Shown piece after piece: positions 42,267-50,756 of a stretch of DNA of 64,000 nucleotides. The DNA is from Latescibacteria bacterium UBA6620. GTDB taxonomy: Bacteria; Latescibacterota; UBA2968. The stretch's first letter is position 1. Every line of letters starts with the position of its first letter. Under the pieces are notes generated by a model that was not told the DNA's origin, ran no database searches, and was given only the letters and a program-made list of their open reading frames with translations. The stretch is taken from contig DJHM01000018.1 of assembly GCA_002433075.1 (NCBI GenBank), positions 51,377 to 115,376 on the forward strand, read 5' to 3'. The translations under genes and the position numbers were made by a program.

Positions 42267-44318
42267 GTGGGTGTGTCGCGAAACCGACTTTCCACTGAGA
42301 CCAGTCCTTACCTTCTGCAACACGCGGATAACCCCGTTGATTGGTACCCGTGGGGCGATGAGGCCTTCGACACTGCACGTCAGCAGGACCTGCCGATCTT
42401 TCTGAGCGTTGGGTACTCTGCCTGTCACTGGTGCCACGTCATGGCTCACGAGTCGTTCGAGAACGAGTCCATCGCAGCGATCATGAACAGACACTTTGTA
42501 AACATCAAGGTCGATCGTGAAGAACGTCCCGATGTCGACGAAATTTATATGAACGCGGTACAGCTGATGACCCAGCAGGGCGGTTGGCCTATGTCGGTTT
42601 TCCTGATGCCCGATGGAAAGCCCTTTTACGGCGGGACGTACTTTCCGCCTGAAAGCCGTTACGGTCGATCCGGGTTTGGCCAGGTGCTCGAGAGCGTCGC
42701 AGCCGCGTACCACGACAAGCGCGAAAATGTGGAAAAGTCCGGTCAACGGATGATCGAGGGTTTGGAGCGGCTAAGTCGAATCTCAGCGCAAGGCGACGAG
42801 TTGGATGACGGACTTGTGCCCCGGGCGGCGATCAAACTCTCGCAGAATGTGGATACGCGGTTCGGGGGGTTTGGCACTCAGCCCAAATTCCCGAATGCCA
42901 CGAACCTGACTGTCCTGCTCGATCACTTCGTCGCCACGGGGGATACAGATACTCTCAACTGTGTGACGCTGACCCTGGACAAGATGGCTACGGGAGGTAT
43001 ATACGATCAGTTGGGTGGTGGATTTCATCGCTACTCGGTCGACTCGCGATGGTTGGTTCCTCATTTCGAGAAGATGCTCTACGACAATGCTCTGCTTGCC
43101 ACCCTATACTGTCGCGCCTTCGCAGTGACAGGCCGCTCGCTTTACGAACGGGTCGCGGTAGAGACTCTCGATTACGTCCTGCGTGAAATGACCTCGGCCA
43201 AGGGTGGGTTCTTCTCGACGCAGGACGCCGATAGCGAGGGCGAGGAGGGTAAATTCTTCGTTTGGTCGCCCGAGGAGATCGCGGCCGTGGTAGGCGATGA
43301 GGACGCACAGATTGTTTGTGCTTATTTCGATGTCACGGAAAATGGAAATTTCGAGGGCCGAAACATCCTGAACATTCCAGAGGACGCGGAGTCTGTGGCT
43401 CACAGTCTGGGGATGGAGACGAGCCGCCTGGAGCAGACGGTTGAGAGATGCCGGGTTGCTCTGAGAGAGGCACGCGAGCACCGGGTTGCACCGGGCAGGG
43501 ACGACAAAATCCAGGTGAACTGGAACGGGCTGATGATCTCGGGTTTGACTTGGGGTGCGCGTGTGTTGGGTCATACTCGGTTCAGTGATGCAGCGTGCGA
43601 GGCCGCGACCTTCGTCCTCGGGAATATGCGCCAAGATGACGGTCGGCTGTGGCACAGTCACATGGCAGGTTGCGGCCGATTCAATGCCTATCACGATGAT
43701 TACGCGTGTTTCGTGAACGGTCTGATCGATCTGTATCAGGCGACAGGGGACGACCACTGGATCGACGAGGCAGGGACCTTGACCGAGGTCATGGTAGATC
43801 AGTTTCTGGATGAAAAGGCGGGAGGGTTCTTCTACACAGGGAAGGATCACGAGTCTTTGATCGTGCGATCCAAGAATCCCTACGACAACGCCACTCCGTC
43901 CGGCAATGCGGTGGCTGCCGTTGCCCTTCTTCGGTTCGCAACCCTCAAGGGAGAGACCAGCCTGGGCACTCACGCCGAGGACACCGTACGACTTTACCTG
44001 CCATTTCTGAAAGAGATGCCCGCGGGCTTCGGTCAGATGTTGACGGCTGCGGACTTCATTGTGCGAGGGCCCACAGAGCTGGTTCTGGCGGGGAACGATG
44101 GAGATGCTGATTTGAAGACGCTGGAGAGCGCGGCCTGGAGGACCGGAATCCCAAACCTGATCGTGACTCACGCGGGACCGGACGGCGATGGCAGACATCC
44201 TACGGCGGCGGGGAGAGGGATGGTCGACGGAAAGGCTACTGCATATGTGTGTCGGAGCCGGGCTTGTTCGAGCCCGGTTCACGATGCGGAGGCGCTGTCT
44301 GCCCTGCTGCGTCAGTAG
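42267..44318 (+). CDS. YyaL/SPATA20-family thioredoxin-fold/epimerase-like protein
   Basis: The protein has 683 residues. The N-terminal DUF255 thioredoxin-like domain has the family signatures TSPYLLQHADNPVDWYPWG, SVGYSACHWCHVMAHESFE (CHWC redox-type motif), DREERPDVD and GGWPMSVFLMPDGKPF. The remainder is an (alpha/alpha)6 barrel like N-acylglucosamine 2-epimerases, with GGIYDQLGGGFHRYSVD, WLVPHFEKMLYDNA, the FSTQDADSEGEEG segment and KNPYDNATPSGNAV. Function is unsettled across the family. GTG at 42267 or 42273 begins 3-9 nt after the phosphoesterase stop, so the two are co-transcribed. Its stop overlaps the convergent gene by 7 nt. Confidence 0.95.
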   Translation: MGVSRNRLSTETSPYLLQHADNPVDWYPWGDEAFDTARQQDLPIFLSVGYSACHWCHVMAHESFENESIAAIMNRHFVNIKVDREERPDVDEIYMNAVQLMTQQGGWPMSVFLMPDGKPFYGGTYFPPESRYGRSGFGQVLESVAAAYHDKRENVEKSGQRMIEGLERLSRISAQGDELDDGLVPRAAIKLSQNVDTRFGGFGTQPKFPNATNLTVLLDHFVATGDTDTLNCVTLTLDKMATGGIYDQLGGGFHRYSVDSRWLVPHFEKMLYDNALLATLYCRAFAVTGRSLYERVAVETLDYVLREMTSAKGGFFSTQDADSEGEEGKFFVWSPEEIAAVVGDEDAQIVCAYFDVTENGNFEGRNILNIPEDAESVAHSLGMETSRLEQTVERCRVALREAREHRVAPGRDDKIQVNWNGLMISGLTWGARVLGHTRFSDAACEAATFVLGNMRQDDGRLWHSHMAGCGRFNAYHDDYACFVNGLIDLYQATGDDHWIDEAGTLTEVMVDQFLDEKAGGFFYTGKDHESLIVRSKNPYDNATPSGNAVAAVALLRFATLKGETSLGTHAEDTVRLYLPFLKEMPAGFGQMLTAADFIVRGPTELVLAGNDGDADLKTLESAAWRTGIPNLIVTHAGPDGDGRHPTAAGRGMVDGKATAYVCRSRACSSPVHDAEALSALLRQ

Positions 44319-44902
44319 TAGGGGTCCGCGACGTCGGGTTTCCGTGGATCCTCGGTCGGTTCGAGAGCGAGGCTGTTTCGCTCCATAATGATCTGGGCCA
44401 CTTCCACGCTCAGCCCGATCCGGACAGCCAGTGCCATTGCATCGCTGGGACGAGCATCGAGTTTTAGACGACGACCCGAGGAGGTGGTCATTGTCAGCGT
44501 CGCGAAGTAGGTGCCCCCGCTCGTTTCGTTGCCCAGGGGGCTAAGTGCATCGATGACGATACTCTCAACCTGGGATTCCGTTGCTGCGAGTATCGCTGAC
44601 ATGAGATCGTGCGTGAGTGGACGTGGGAAGGGGTCGCTGTTCAGCACGCTTGCGATCGATAAAGCCTGACCCGAGCTGATCCAGATGGGCAGAACCCTAT
44701 CTTCTTTTGCATCGTGAAGATAGACAACGTAGGGAGCGTCTGAACTATTGGAAAGCTGCCGGACCTCCTTTACCCGTGTGGTGATCGTGTTGCGGGGAAG
44801 ATCCTCATCGGGCCACGCGGAGGTTGGCCAGAGCAGGCAGCTGGCTGTGAAGACTGGGGCGCAAGTTTGACAGAGATAACGCAGAACGGTAGATTTATCC
44901 AT
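44312..44902 (-). CDS. Exported bifunctional-nuclease-family (DUF151) protein
   Basis: The protein has 196 residues from the ATG at 44902. The DUF151/BFN core is clear: VVYLHDAKEDRVLPIWISSG, ALSIASVLN, RPLTHDLMSAILAA, VIDALSPLGNETSGGTYFA and LDARPSDAMALAVRIG. Unusually, residues 1-36 look like an export signal (CQTCAPVFTASCLLWPTSAW), whereas characterised members are cytosolic or plastidic. Relatives affect nucleic-acid turnover in Arabidopsis and Acidothermus-type proteins, but the enzyme activity is not well established. It is divergent from yicC, with a 42-nt gap. Confidence 0.88.
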   Translation of the reverse strand: MDKSTVLRYLCQTCAPVFTASCLLWPTSAWPDEDLPRNTITTRVKEVRQLSNSSDAPYVVYLHDAKEDRVLPIWISSGQALSIASVLNSDPFPRPLTHDLMSAILAATESQVESIVIDALSPLGNETSGGTYFATLTMTTSSGRRLKLDARPSDAMALAVRIGLSVEVAQIIMERNSLALEPTEDPRKPDVADPYY

Positions 44903-44944
44903 TTCGGGCTGGCCTTTTTTAGGATCTATCGAGGCGATCGCTGA

Positions 44945-45823
44945 ATGATCAGCAGCATGACAGGTTTCGGCAAGGGGGAAGCTCACGCCGATGGGCTCCG
45001 TTTCTCAGTCGAAATCAGGACCGTAAACGGTCGATACGGGGATGTATCCGTACACTTGCCCAGATTTTTGAACGAACTGGAAGCTCGCATCAAGGAGCTG
45101 GTGTTGGAATCGTTCGAAAGGGGTCGTATGGATGTGAGTGTGTCCGCCAAAGGCGACCTGAATGGGCAGGGCTTACCCCGCTTGAACGAGGAGGTCGTCG
45201 GGGCCTACCTGTCCGAACTTCGGCAACTCAAAGACCGTGAAGAAGTCCTGGGCGACGTCACGATCGCGGGCCTTGCCGGGCTACCGAACGTCTTTATGTT
45301 CGATACGGCTTCGATCGATGTTGAGGCGGCGTGGCTGGTGTTGAAACCTTCCTGCGTCGCCGCCGCAGAACAGTGCGTGGCAATGCGACGGGCCGAGGGC
45401 GCCAAGTTGGCGGAAGATTTCGGTGGGCGCCTGGCCAGGCTGCGTGACCTCGTGGCCGAAGTCGAAAAACTTGCCCCAGGACGTACAGAGAGCGCACGCA
45501 AGCGACTCGAAGAAAAACTGGAAGCGTTGCTCGAGCCCGGCCAGGTTGACGCCGGGCGACTGCTCACCGAGGTGGCGCTGATCGCCGAACGGGGTGACAT
45601 CACGGAAGAATGCGTCCGATTTAGGAGTCATAACGACCAATTTGAGGCCGCTCTGGATCAATCCGAAGCCGTAGGGCGACGTCTGAGCTTTCTGCTTCAG
45701 GAAATGCTGCGAGAAGCCAACACGATTGGTTCAAAAGCCTCCGACGCTGAGATCGCCCACCTGGTCGTTGAAATCAAGGAAGAGATCGAAAAGCTCAAGG
45801 AGCAGGCCCTCAATGTTGAGTGA
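44945..45823 (+). CDS. yicC: YicC-family endoribonuclease
   Basis: This 292-residue protein begins with the diagnostic SMTGFGKGEAHADGLRFSVE and RTVNGRYGDVSVHLPR. It ends with the conserved ERGDITEECVRFRSHNDQF and LLQEMLREANTIGSKASD segment followed by a helical tail. YicC proteins are RNases acting on small RNAs. Adjacent gmk and rpoZ form a widely conserved cluster. The ATG follows the divergent start of the DUF151 gene at short distance; no good Shine-Dalgarno is visible. Confidence 0.96.
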   Translation: MISSMTGFGKGEAHADGLRFSVEIRTVNGRYGDVSVHLPRFLNELEARIKELVLESFERGRMDVSVSAKGDLNGQGLPRLNEEVVGAYLSELRQLKDREEVLGDVTIAGLAGLPNVFMFDTASIDVEAAWLVLKPSCVAAAEQCVAMRRAEGAKLAEDFGGRLARLRDLVAEVEKLAPGRTESARKRLEEKLEALLEPGQVDAGRLLTEVALIAERGDITEECVRFRSHNDQFEAALDQSEAVGRRLSFLLQEMLREANTIGSKASDAEIAHLVVEIKEEIEKLKEQALNVE

Positions 45824-45869
45824 GCCAGCAACGATCGCAACGCATCGCAATCTGGTTCGGGAGCGTATC

Positions 45870-46502
45870 ATGGACAGCCAGGGAGGGTTCGCGTTCGTCG
45901 TTTCGGGCCCTTCCGGTGTCGGCAAGACTTCGATCTGTGAGGCCGTGATCGAGGAGTGCCCAGATGTCGCTCCCTGCGTGACGACAACAACCCGCCCGAT
46001 CCGGGAGGCTGAAGTAGATGGTGTTGACTACCACTTCGTGGATGAAGGCGCCTTCGAGGAGGGGGTCGAACGGGGCGCGTATATGGAGCACGCCACAGTC
46101 TATGGTTACCGCTATGGGGCAACGATCGATGCTGTGATAGAGGTGTTCGAACACGCTCGAATCTTGCTCGTCGATGTGGACGTCCAGGGCGCCAGAACGT
46201 GGCGACACCTGCTGGAGGATTGCTGTGTGAGCCTCTTCGTCCTGCCTCCGTCGATGGAGGAGTTGTCCAAGAGGTTGTCGAATCGCGGGTCCGAAGGGGA
46301 GGCCTCTCTGAAAATGCGAACTGAGCGCGCGCATCGCGAGATGGAACATGCTTCTGACTACGACTACGTGATCTTGAATCGGCGTCTTGAGGATGCCGTA
46401 AATGAAGTAAAATGTGTCCTGACCGCCGAGGGGTCGAGAACAGAGCGCAACACCTGGACTTTCCGTGCTTTAGGTTTACATGAATCCGACAGAGGAGAAT
46501 GA
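45870..46502 (+). CDS. gmk: Guanylate kinase
   Basis: This 210-residue enzyme makes GDP from GMP. The P-loop SGPSGVGKTSI lies at residues 12-22, followed by the GMP-binding TTTTRPIREAEVDGVDYHFV and LVDVDVQGAR. The ATG at 45870 after GGGAGCG gives the canonical length; an ATG at 45813 overlapping yicC would add 19 residues. It is followed almost directly by rpoZ. Confidence 0.95.
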   Translation: MDSQGGFAFVVSGPSGVGKTSICEAVIEECPDVAPCVTTTTRPIREAEVDGVDYHFVDEGAFEEGVERGAYMEHATVYGYRYGATIDAVIEVFEHARILLVDVDVQGARTWRHLLEDCCVSLFVLPPSMEELSKRLSNRGSEGEASLKMRTERAHREMEHASDYDYVILNRRLEDAVNEVKCVLTAEGSRTERNTWTFRALGLHESDRGE

Positions 46503-46503
46503 C

Positions 46504-46746
46504 GTGGCTAAGACGTTCTATTCAGAAGAGCTTGTCGACACAGGCATCAATCCTTATGAGGCGGTGATGCTGGCTTCTCGGGAGTCAAGACGCCTCAACC
46601 AGAGCCGTCTGAATTCCGATCTTCCCGATGGGGTCGAGAAGATCACGACGGTTTCACTTGCTCGAATCGCCGATGGAAAGATCGAAATCACGAGAGAGTC
46701 GAGTGAAGGAAGCGAGTCCGAAGATTCGGAAGAAAGTACTTCTTAG
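46504..46746 (+). CDS. rpoZ: RNA polymerase omega subunit
   Basis: This 80-residue omega subunit stabilises the beta-prime subunit. The core VDTGINPYEAVMLASRESRRLN holds the family's tyrosine/arginine helix. The tail is Ser/Glu-rich. The GTG at 46504 follows AGAGGAGAATGAC, one base past the gmk stop. An ATG 24 nt upstream is in frame but overlaps gmk. coaBC begins inside its 3' end. Confidence 0.88.
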   Translation: MAKTFYSEELVDTGINPYEAVMLASRESRRLNQSRLNSDLPDGVEKITTVSLARIADGKIEITRESSEGSESEDSEESTS

Positions 46747-47917
46747 TGTAGGGGGCGGGATCGCCGCCTACAAAGCGGTGGAGGTGCTTCGAGGATTGCA
46801 GCGTGCGGACGTCGACGTGCGTGTCGCTATGACCCGCGCGGCCACCCGTTTCGTTCAGCCTCTGACTTTCGAAGCGCTGTCACACCAGCGAGTTCATACC
46901 GAACTCTTCCCCGAAGCCGGGGACCCGGACGTTCTGCACGTCGAACTCGCCGGCTGGCCCGATGCCGTGGTGGTAGCCCCCGCCACGGCAGATCTGTTGG
47001 GGAAGGCAGCGAACGGGTTGGCCGACGATCTGGTGAGTTGTATCCTCCTGGCGACAGATCGCCCCGTGCTGGCTGCACCGGCCATGGAAACGTCCATGTT
47101 CGAGCATCCTCCCGTACAAAGGAATCTGGATACCCTTCGCGGGTGTGGGTATACATTCATTGGTCCCGAGACGGGGGCCCTGGCTTCCGGCGCGAGTGGG
47201 ATGGGAAGGATGGCGGAACCGGAGGCAGTCGTCGAAGCCGCGATGACCCTGTTATCAGGTGAAACGCTGGACCTGTGCGATCGGAAGATTGTCGTTACTG
47301 CAGGAAGGACCGAGGAGGACATCGACCCGGTTCGTTTCATTACGAACCGCTCGACAGGGAAGATGGGTTACGCGATCGCCGACCGGGCACGTGCGCGTGG
47401 TGCAGAGGTCACCCTCGTCAGCGGGCCGACTGAGTTGTCGCCGCCTACCGGTGTCGATGTGCTGCGAGTCCGCTCGGTGTCGGAAATGGACCGTGCGACA
47501 CGTGAGGCCTTCGCATCCGCCGATGCGCTCATCATGACAGCTGCCGTTCTGGACTTCAGACCAGAGTCGGTTGCCTCGGGTAAAATCAAGAAGTCAGGTG
47601 AGGGGCTGCGCCTGGATCTCCAACCGACGGAGGATTTCCTGGTCGACCTCGGCGCCAGGAAGGGAGACCGGCTCGTCATCGGGTTCGCGATGGAAACGGA
47701 TGATCCAGAAGCGAACGCGAAGGCCAAGCTCGAAGCCAAGCAACTGGACATGATCGTGCTCAACGATCTGAACAACGTGGGCGCGGGTTTCGGGGTCGAC
47801 ACCAACGTCGTGACTCTTATCGATCGAGATCGCAGCGAGGCGCTGCCCCTTATGTCCAAACACGATGTAGGGGATCGCATCCTGGACTGGATGGCGACTG
47901 TCTGGGGCGAGCGGTGA
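46703..47917 (+). CDS. coaBC: Phosphopantothenoylcysteine decarboxylase/phosphopantothenate-cysteine ligase
   Basis: This 404-residue bifunctional enzyme of CoA synthesis starts at a GTG (46703) inside rpoZ, a 44-nt overlap. The N-terminal CoaC flavoprotein domain has SVGGGIAAYKA, the catalytic His in DVLHVELAGWPDAVVVAP and the ADLLGKAANGLADDL region. The CoaB ligase domain has VTAGRTEEDIDPVRFITNRS followed by TGKMG, and later KIKKSG. Two CoaC positions are altered: the PAMN motif reads PAMETSMF, and the active-site Cys loop reads ALASGASGMGRM, with Ser in place of Cys. Actinobacterial homologues also vary here, so activity is uncertain rather than excluded. Confidence 0.95.
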   Translation: MKEASPKIRKKVLLSVGGGIAAYKAVEVLRGLQRADVDVRVAMTRAATRFVQPLTFEALSHQRVHTELFPEAGDPDVLHVELAGWPDAVVVAPATADLLGKAANGLADDLVSCILLATDRPVLAAPAMETSMFEHPPVQRNLDTLRGCGYTFIGPETGALASGASGMGRMAEPEAVVEAAMTLLSGETLDLCDRKIVVTAGRTEEDIDPVRFITNRSTGKMGYAIADRARARGAEVTLVSGPTELSPPTGVDVLRVRSVSEMDRATREAFASADALIMTAAVLDFRPESVASGKIKKSGEGLRLDLQPTEDFLVDLGARKGDRLVIGFAMETDDPEANAKAKLEAKQLDMIVLNDLNNVGAGFGVDTNVVTLIDRDRSEALPLMSKHDVGDRILDWMATVWGER

Positions 47918-48612
47918 ACACTAAAAACTCGAACGATGTAGAGGTCATTCGGGATTTTCTCTCATTCCAGGCCGAGATGGGAGTGTTAACCTTGCCCCTG
48001 GGCTCGGGGCCCGCGTTGGCCGACCCGAAGATTGAGTCCAAGGAAACGACGCAACACGACGCGCTGGTTGCGTTCGCCGAAGAGATCTCAGACTGTCAGG
48101 CTTGCGGTCTTTGCAACGGGCGCACGCACGTAGTGGTTGGCGCAGGAGCGCCCGATGCCGACGTGATGTTCGTGGGAGAAGCGCCCGGTCACGAGGAAGA
48201 CCGACAGGGACTCCCTTTCGTAGGTGCATCCGGTCAGCTTCTTACAAAAATGATCAAGGCTATCGGCTTTCGTCGTGAGGACGTCTATGTCGCCAACGTG
48301 ATCAAGTGTCGCCCACCCCAAAACAGGGACCCGCAAGGCGACGAAATCGCGGCCTGCGAGCCTCTATTGAAGCGACAGATCGAAATTGTCGGACCCCGCG
48401 TGATCTGTACGTTGGGCAGGTTCGCCGTACAGACCTTGTTGCGGACGACGACCAGCATGGGCCGACTTCGCGGTCAGGTTTACGACTACGAGGGCGTTAA
48501 GCTCGTACCAACCTATCATCCTGCCGCTCTCCTTCGGAACCCGCAGTGGAAGCGCCCTACGTGGGAAGACTTGAAACGGCTCAGACTGGAGTATGATGGT
48601 GTCAAACTATAG
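47914..48612 (+). CDS. Type 4 uracil-DNA glycosylase (iron-sulfur)
   Basis: The protein has 232 residues with a GTG start overlapping the coaBC stop by 4 nt. It removes uracil from DNA. Motif A is GEAPGHEEDRQG and motif B is YHPAALLRN. The four [4Fe-4S] Cys are in CQAC, in IKCRPPQNRDP and in AACEPLL. The N-terminal ~50 residues are a variable extension. It lies between coaBC and dnaB in a replication/repair setting. Confidence 0.94.
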   Translation: MNTKNSNDVEVIRDFLSFQAEMGVLTLPLGSGPALADPKIESKETTQHDALVAFAEEISDCQACGLCNGRTHVVVGAGAPDADVMFVGEAPGHEEDRQGLPFVGASGQLLTKMIKAIGFRREDVYVANVIKCRPPQNRDPQGDEIAACEPLLKRQIEIVGPRVICTLGRFAVQTLLRTTTSMGRLRGQVYDYEGVKLVPTYHPAALLRNPQWKRPTWEDLKRLRLEYDGVKL

Positions 48613-48621
48613 AGGGTTCGA

Positions 48622-50004
48622 ATGTCGGTAGGCCAGCCGACCAGAGAGCAAAGCCCGGCACAGGATCGAGTGACTCCACAGGAAATCGAGGTCGAGAAGG
48701 CCGTTCTGGGGGCGATGCTACTCGATAATGAGTCGATCAGCCGCGTAGTGGAGACGCTGGGGGATGAGTCGGCCTTCTACAACATGGCACATCGGAAGAT
48801 CTACGGATCGATCCTGACGCTCTATGAGCGTGGGGAGCCGGCTGACCAGGTAACGGTTTCGGAGGAGCTGTCCCGCAAAGGAGGGTTGGATGAGATCGGC
48901 GGAGCAGCAACGATCGCCTCGATCGCCGGAGAAATGGCCACCGCCGTCAATGCGGAATACCACGCGAAGATCGTACTCGAAGCAGCCTTGAGGCGTCGCC
49001 TGATTGATGCGTCTACACAGACGGTCGAGGAAAGCTATCGGAAAACTGAAGACATTCGGGATGTGATTGATCGCGCCGAGCAACGTGTGTTTCAGATCGC
49101 GGAGCGTGAACTTGGCAGCGGTGTGGTGTCGCTCGAATCGGTCATGGGTGAAACGTTTGCAGCGATCGAAAGGGCTCATCAAAACCCGGGTAACCTGACC
49201 GGTGTGACAACGGGCTACGCGGATCTGGACGAATACACGGCAGGGCTCCAACGTGCGGACCTGGTGATCCTTGCGGCGCGACCTTCCATGGGCAAGACCT
49301 CGATCACACTGTGCATGGCTAGGAACGCCGCCGTTCGGGGGGGTGTTCCTGTTCTGTTCTTCTCTCTCGAGATGTCCACTCAGCAGATCGCGCAGAAGCT
49401 ACTTGTTGCCGAGGCAAGGGTAGACAACCACCGGCTGCGGACGGGGCGGCTAACCGACGAGGAATGGCAACGGCTTGCAGCCTGGACGGGCAAGTTGGTC
49501 GAGGCTCCAATCTACATCGACGATACACCCGGCATCTCGGTAATGGAGATGAGAGCCAAGGCGCGTCGGGCAAAGTCTGAACACCAGATCGGAATGATCG
49601 TTGTTGACTATCTCCAGCTGATGACGACCAGTGGACGCAGCGACAATCGGGAGCAGGAAATCGCACATATTTCTCGTTCGTTGAAGGCTCTGGCCAAGGA
49701 GCTGGATCTTCCTGTCTTGGCGTGCGCTCAGCTTTCCCGAGCTGTCGAACAACGTCCCGACAAGCGTCCGGGGTTATCGGACCTTCGAGAATCGGGCAGT
49801 ATCGAGCAAGACGCCGACGTGGTTGCCTTTCTCTACAGGCCGGAGGTTTACGGCATTACAGACGAAGAAGGCAATACCCAAGAAGGTGTGGCGGAGTTGA
49901 TTATCGGAAAGCAGAGGAATGGGCCGACGGGCAGCGTGTTCCTTACATTTCTCGCACAATATGGTCGCTTCGAAGAGCCGGAGATGTACCGCGATCCGAT
50001 CTGA
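48622..50004 (+). CDS. dnaB: Replicative DNA helicase DnaB
   Basis: This 460-residue hexameric helicase unwinds DNA at the fork. The N-terminal domain begins TPQEIEVEKAVLGAMLLDNE. After a linker, the RecA-like domain has Walker A (ARPSMGKTS), Walker B (IGMIVVDYLQLM), a sensor region (LACAQLSRAVEQRPDKRP) and an arginine finger region (QRNGPTG). There is no intein. The gene lies 9 nt after the glycosylase gene. Confidence 0.97.
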   Translation: MSVGQPTREQSPAQDRVTPQEIEVEKAVLGAMLLDNESISRVVETLGDESAFYNMAHRKIYGSILTLYERGEPADQVTVSEELSRKGGLDEIGGAATIASIAGEMATAVNAEYHAKIVLEAALRRRLIDASTQTVEESYRKTEDIRDVIDRAEQRVFQIAERELGSGVVSLESVMGETFAAIERAHQNPGNLTGVTTGYADLDEYTAGLQRADLVILAARPSMGKTSITLCMARNAAVRGGVPVLFFSLEMSTQQIAQKLLVAEARVDNHRLRTGRLTDEEWQRLAAWTGKLVEAPIYIDDTPGISVMEMRAKARRAKSEHQIGMIVVDYLQLMTTSGRSDNREQEIAHISRSLKALAKELDLPVLACAQLSRAVEQRPDKRPGLSDLRESGSIEQDADVVAFLYRPEVYGITDEEGNTQEGVAELIIGKQRNGPTGSVFLTFLAQYGRFEEPEMYRDPI

Positions 50005-50089
50005 GTCGCTTTGACTTCGCGTGGGGGCTGGCCTACAATCAAACGCCCCTTCGTGTGAGGTATTTCCCTCGAAGTAGAAAGGCCTACAA

Positions 50090-50743
50090 ATGCAAGGCAG
50101 ATCCATGACGGTTCGGGTCTCCAAGATGCTGTCGCTCATGTTGCGCCATCGTCCTCAGGAATTCGATGTTCAGGTAGATGCCCACGGATTCGCCGACCTC
50201 GAAGAGGTCGTCCGCGCTCTTCAGGGGCGAGATGAACGAATCAGTGCCTCCGACGTTGAGAACGTTGTCAACGCAACGGAAAAGCAGCGGTTCGAAATCG
50301 TCGAAGGCAGGATTCGCGCACGATACGGTCATAGTTTTGCGATCGACCTGGGCCAGGATCCGTTCGAGCCGCCGGAATCCCTATATAAAGGTGCACCGAG
50401 CAAACATCTGGACCGAATTCTGGCGGACGGGTTGACTCCCGGCGATCGACAGTATGTGCATCTTTCGTACGACGCCGATATCGCCGGACAACTGGGTCGA
50501 GACACGGACACGGTGATTCGAGTTTACGCCCTCGAGGCCCACGCGAACGGGGTGGCTTTCTACGACTGTGGTCCGACGGTTCTGGCGCGTGAGGTCCCCG
50601 CTACCTACCTCGTGGTCGAGGGCGCGAGCACTCCGCGACCGGCTGCAGATTCTTCCCGACCTTCCACGGACGACTTATCATCGGCAGAAGAATCGACGGC
50701 CCTCCCCCAGTTCGGTCGTCGTCGTCGTTTCCTCAAGCGGTAG
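50090..50743 (+). CDS. kptA: RNA 2'-phosphotransferase (KptA/Tpt1 family)
   Basis: The protein has 217 residues. The family moves an internal 2'-phosphate from RNA to NAD+, and bacterial members also ADP-ribosylate phosphorylated ends. The N-terminal winged helix has SKMLSLMLRHRP and EIVEGRIRARYGHS. The C-terminal ART-like part has LYKGAPSKHLDRILADGL and VHLSYDADIAGQLG. The last ~45 residues are a Ser/Pro tail ending RRRRFLKR. ATG at 50090 follows AAAGG. The diadenylate cyclase gene starts 13 nt later, so they share a message. Confidence 0.93.
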   Translation: MQGRSMTVRVSKMLSLMLRHRPQEFDVQVDAHGFADLEEVVRALQGRDERISASDVENVVNATEKQRFEIVEGRIRARYGHSFAIDLGQDPFEPPESLYKGAPSKHLDRILADGLTPGDRQYVHLSYDADIAGQLGRDTDTVIRVYALEAHANGVAFYDCGPTVLAREVPATYLVVEGASTPRPAADSSRPSTDDLSSAEESTALPQFGRRRRFLKR

Positions 50744-50756
50744 GCCACCGGCACGA

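Noticed and set aside
42267..44318. The CHWC motif as evidence for a classical thioredoxin
   Set aside because: The whole-length pattern is that of the YyaL/SPATA20 family, in which the thioredoxin-like domain precedes an epimerase-like barrel; redox activity should not be assumed.
48610..48630. GGTTCGAATG, reminiscent of a tRNA T-loop
   Set aside because: No acceptor, D or anticodon stems surround it; it lies at the junction of the glycosylase and dnaB genes. No tRNA was found anywhere in the window.
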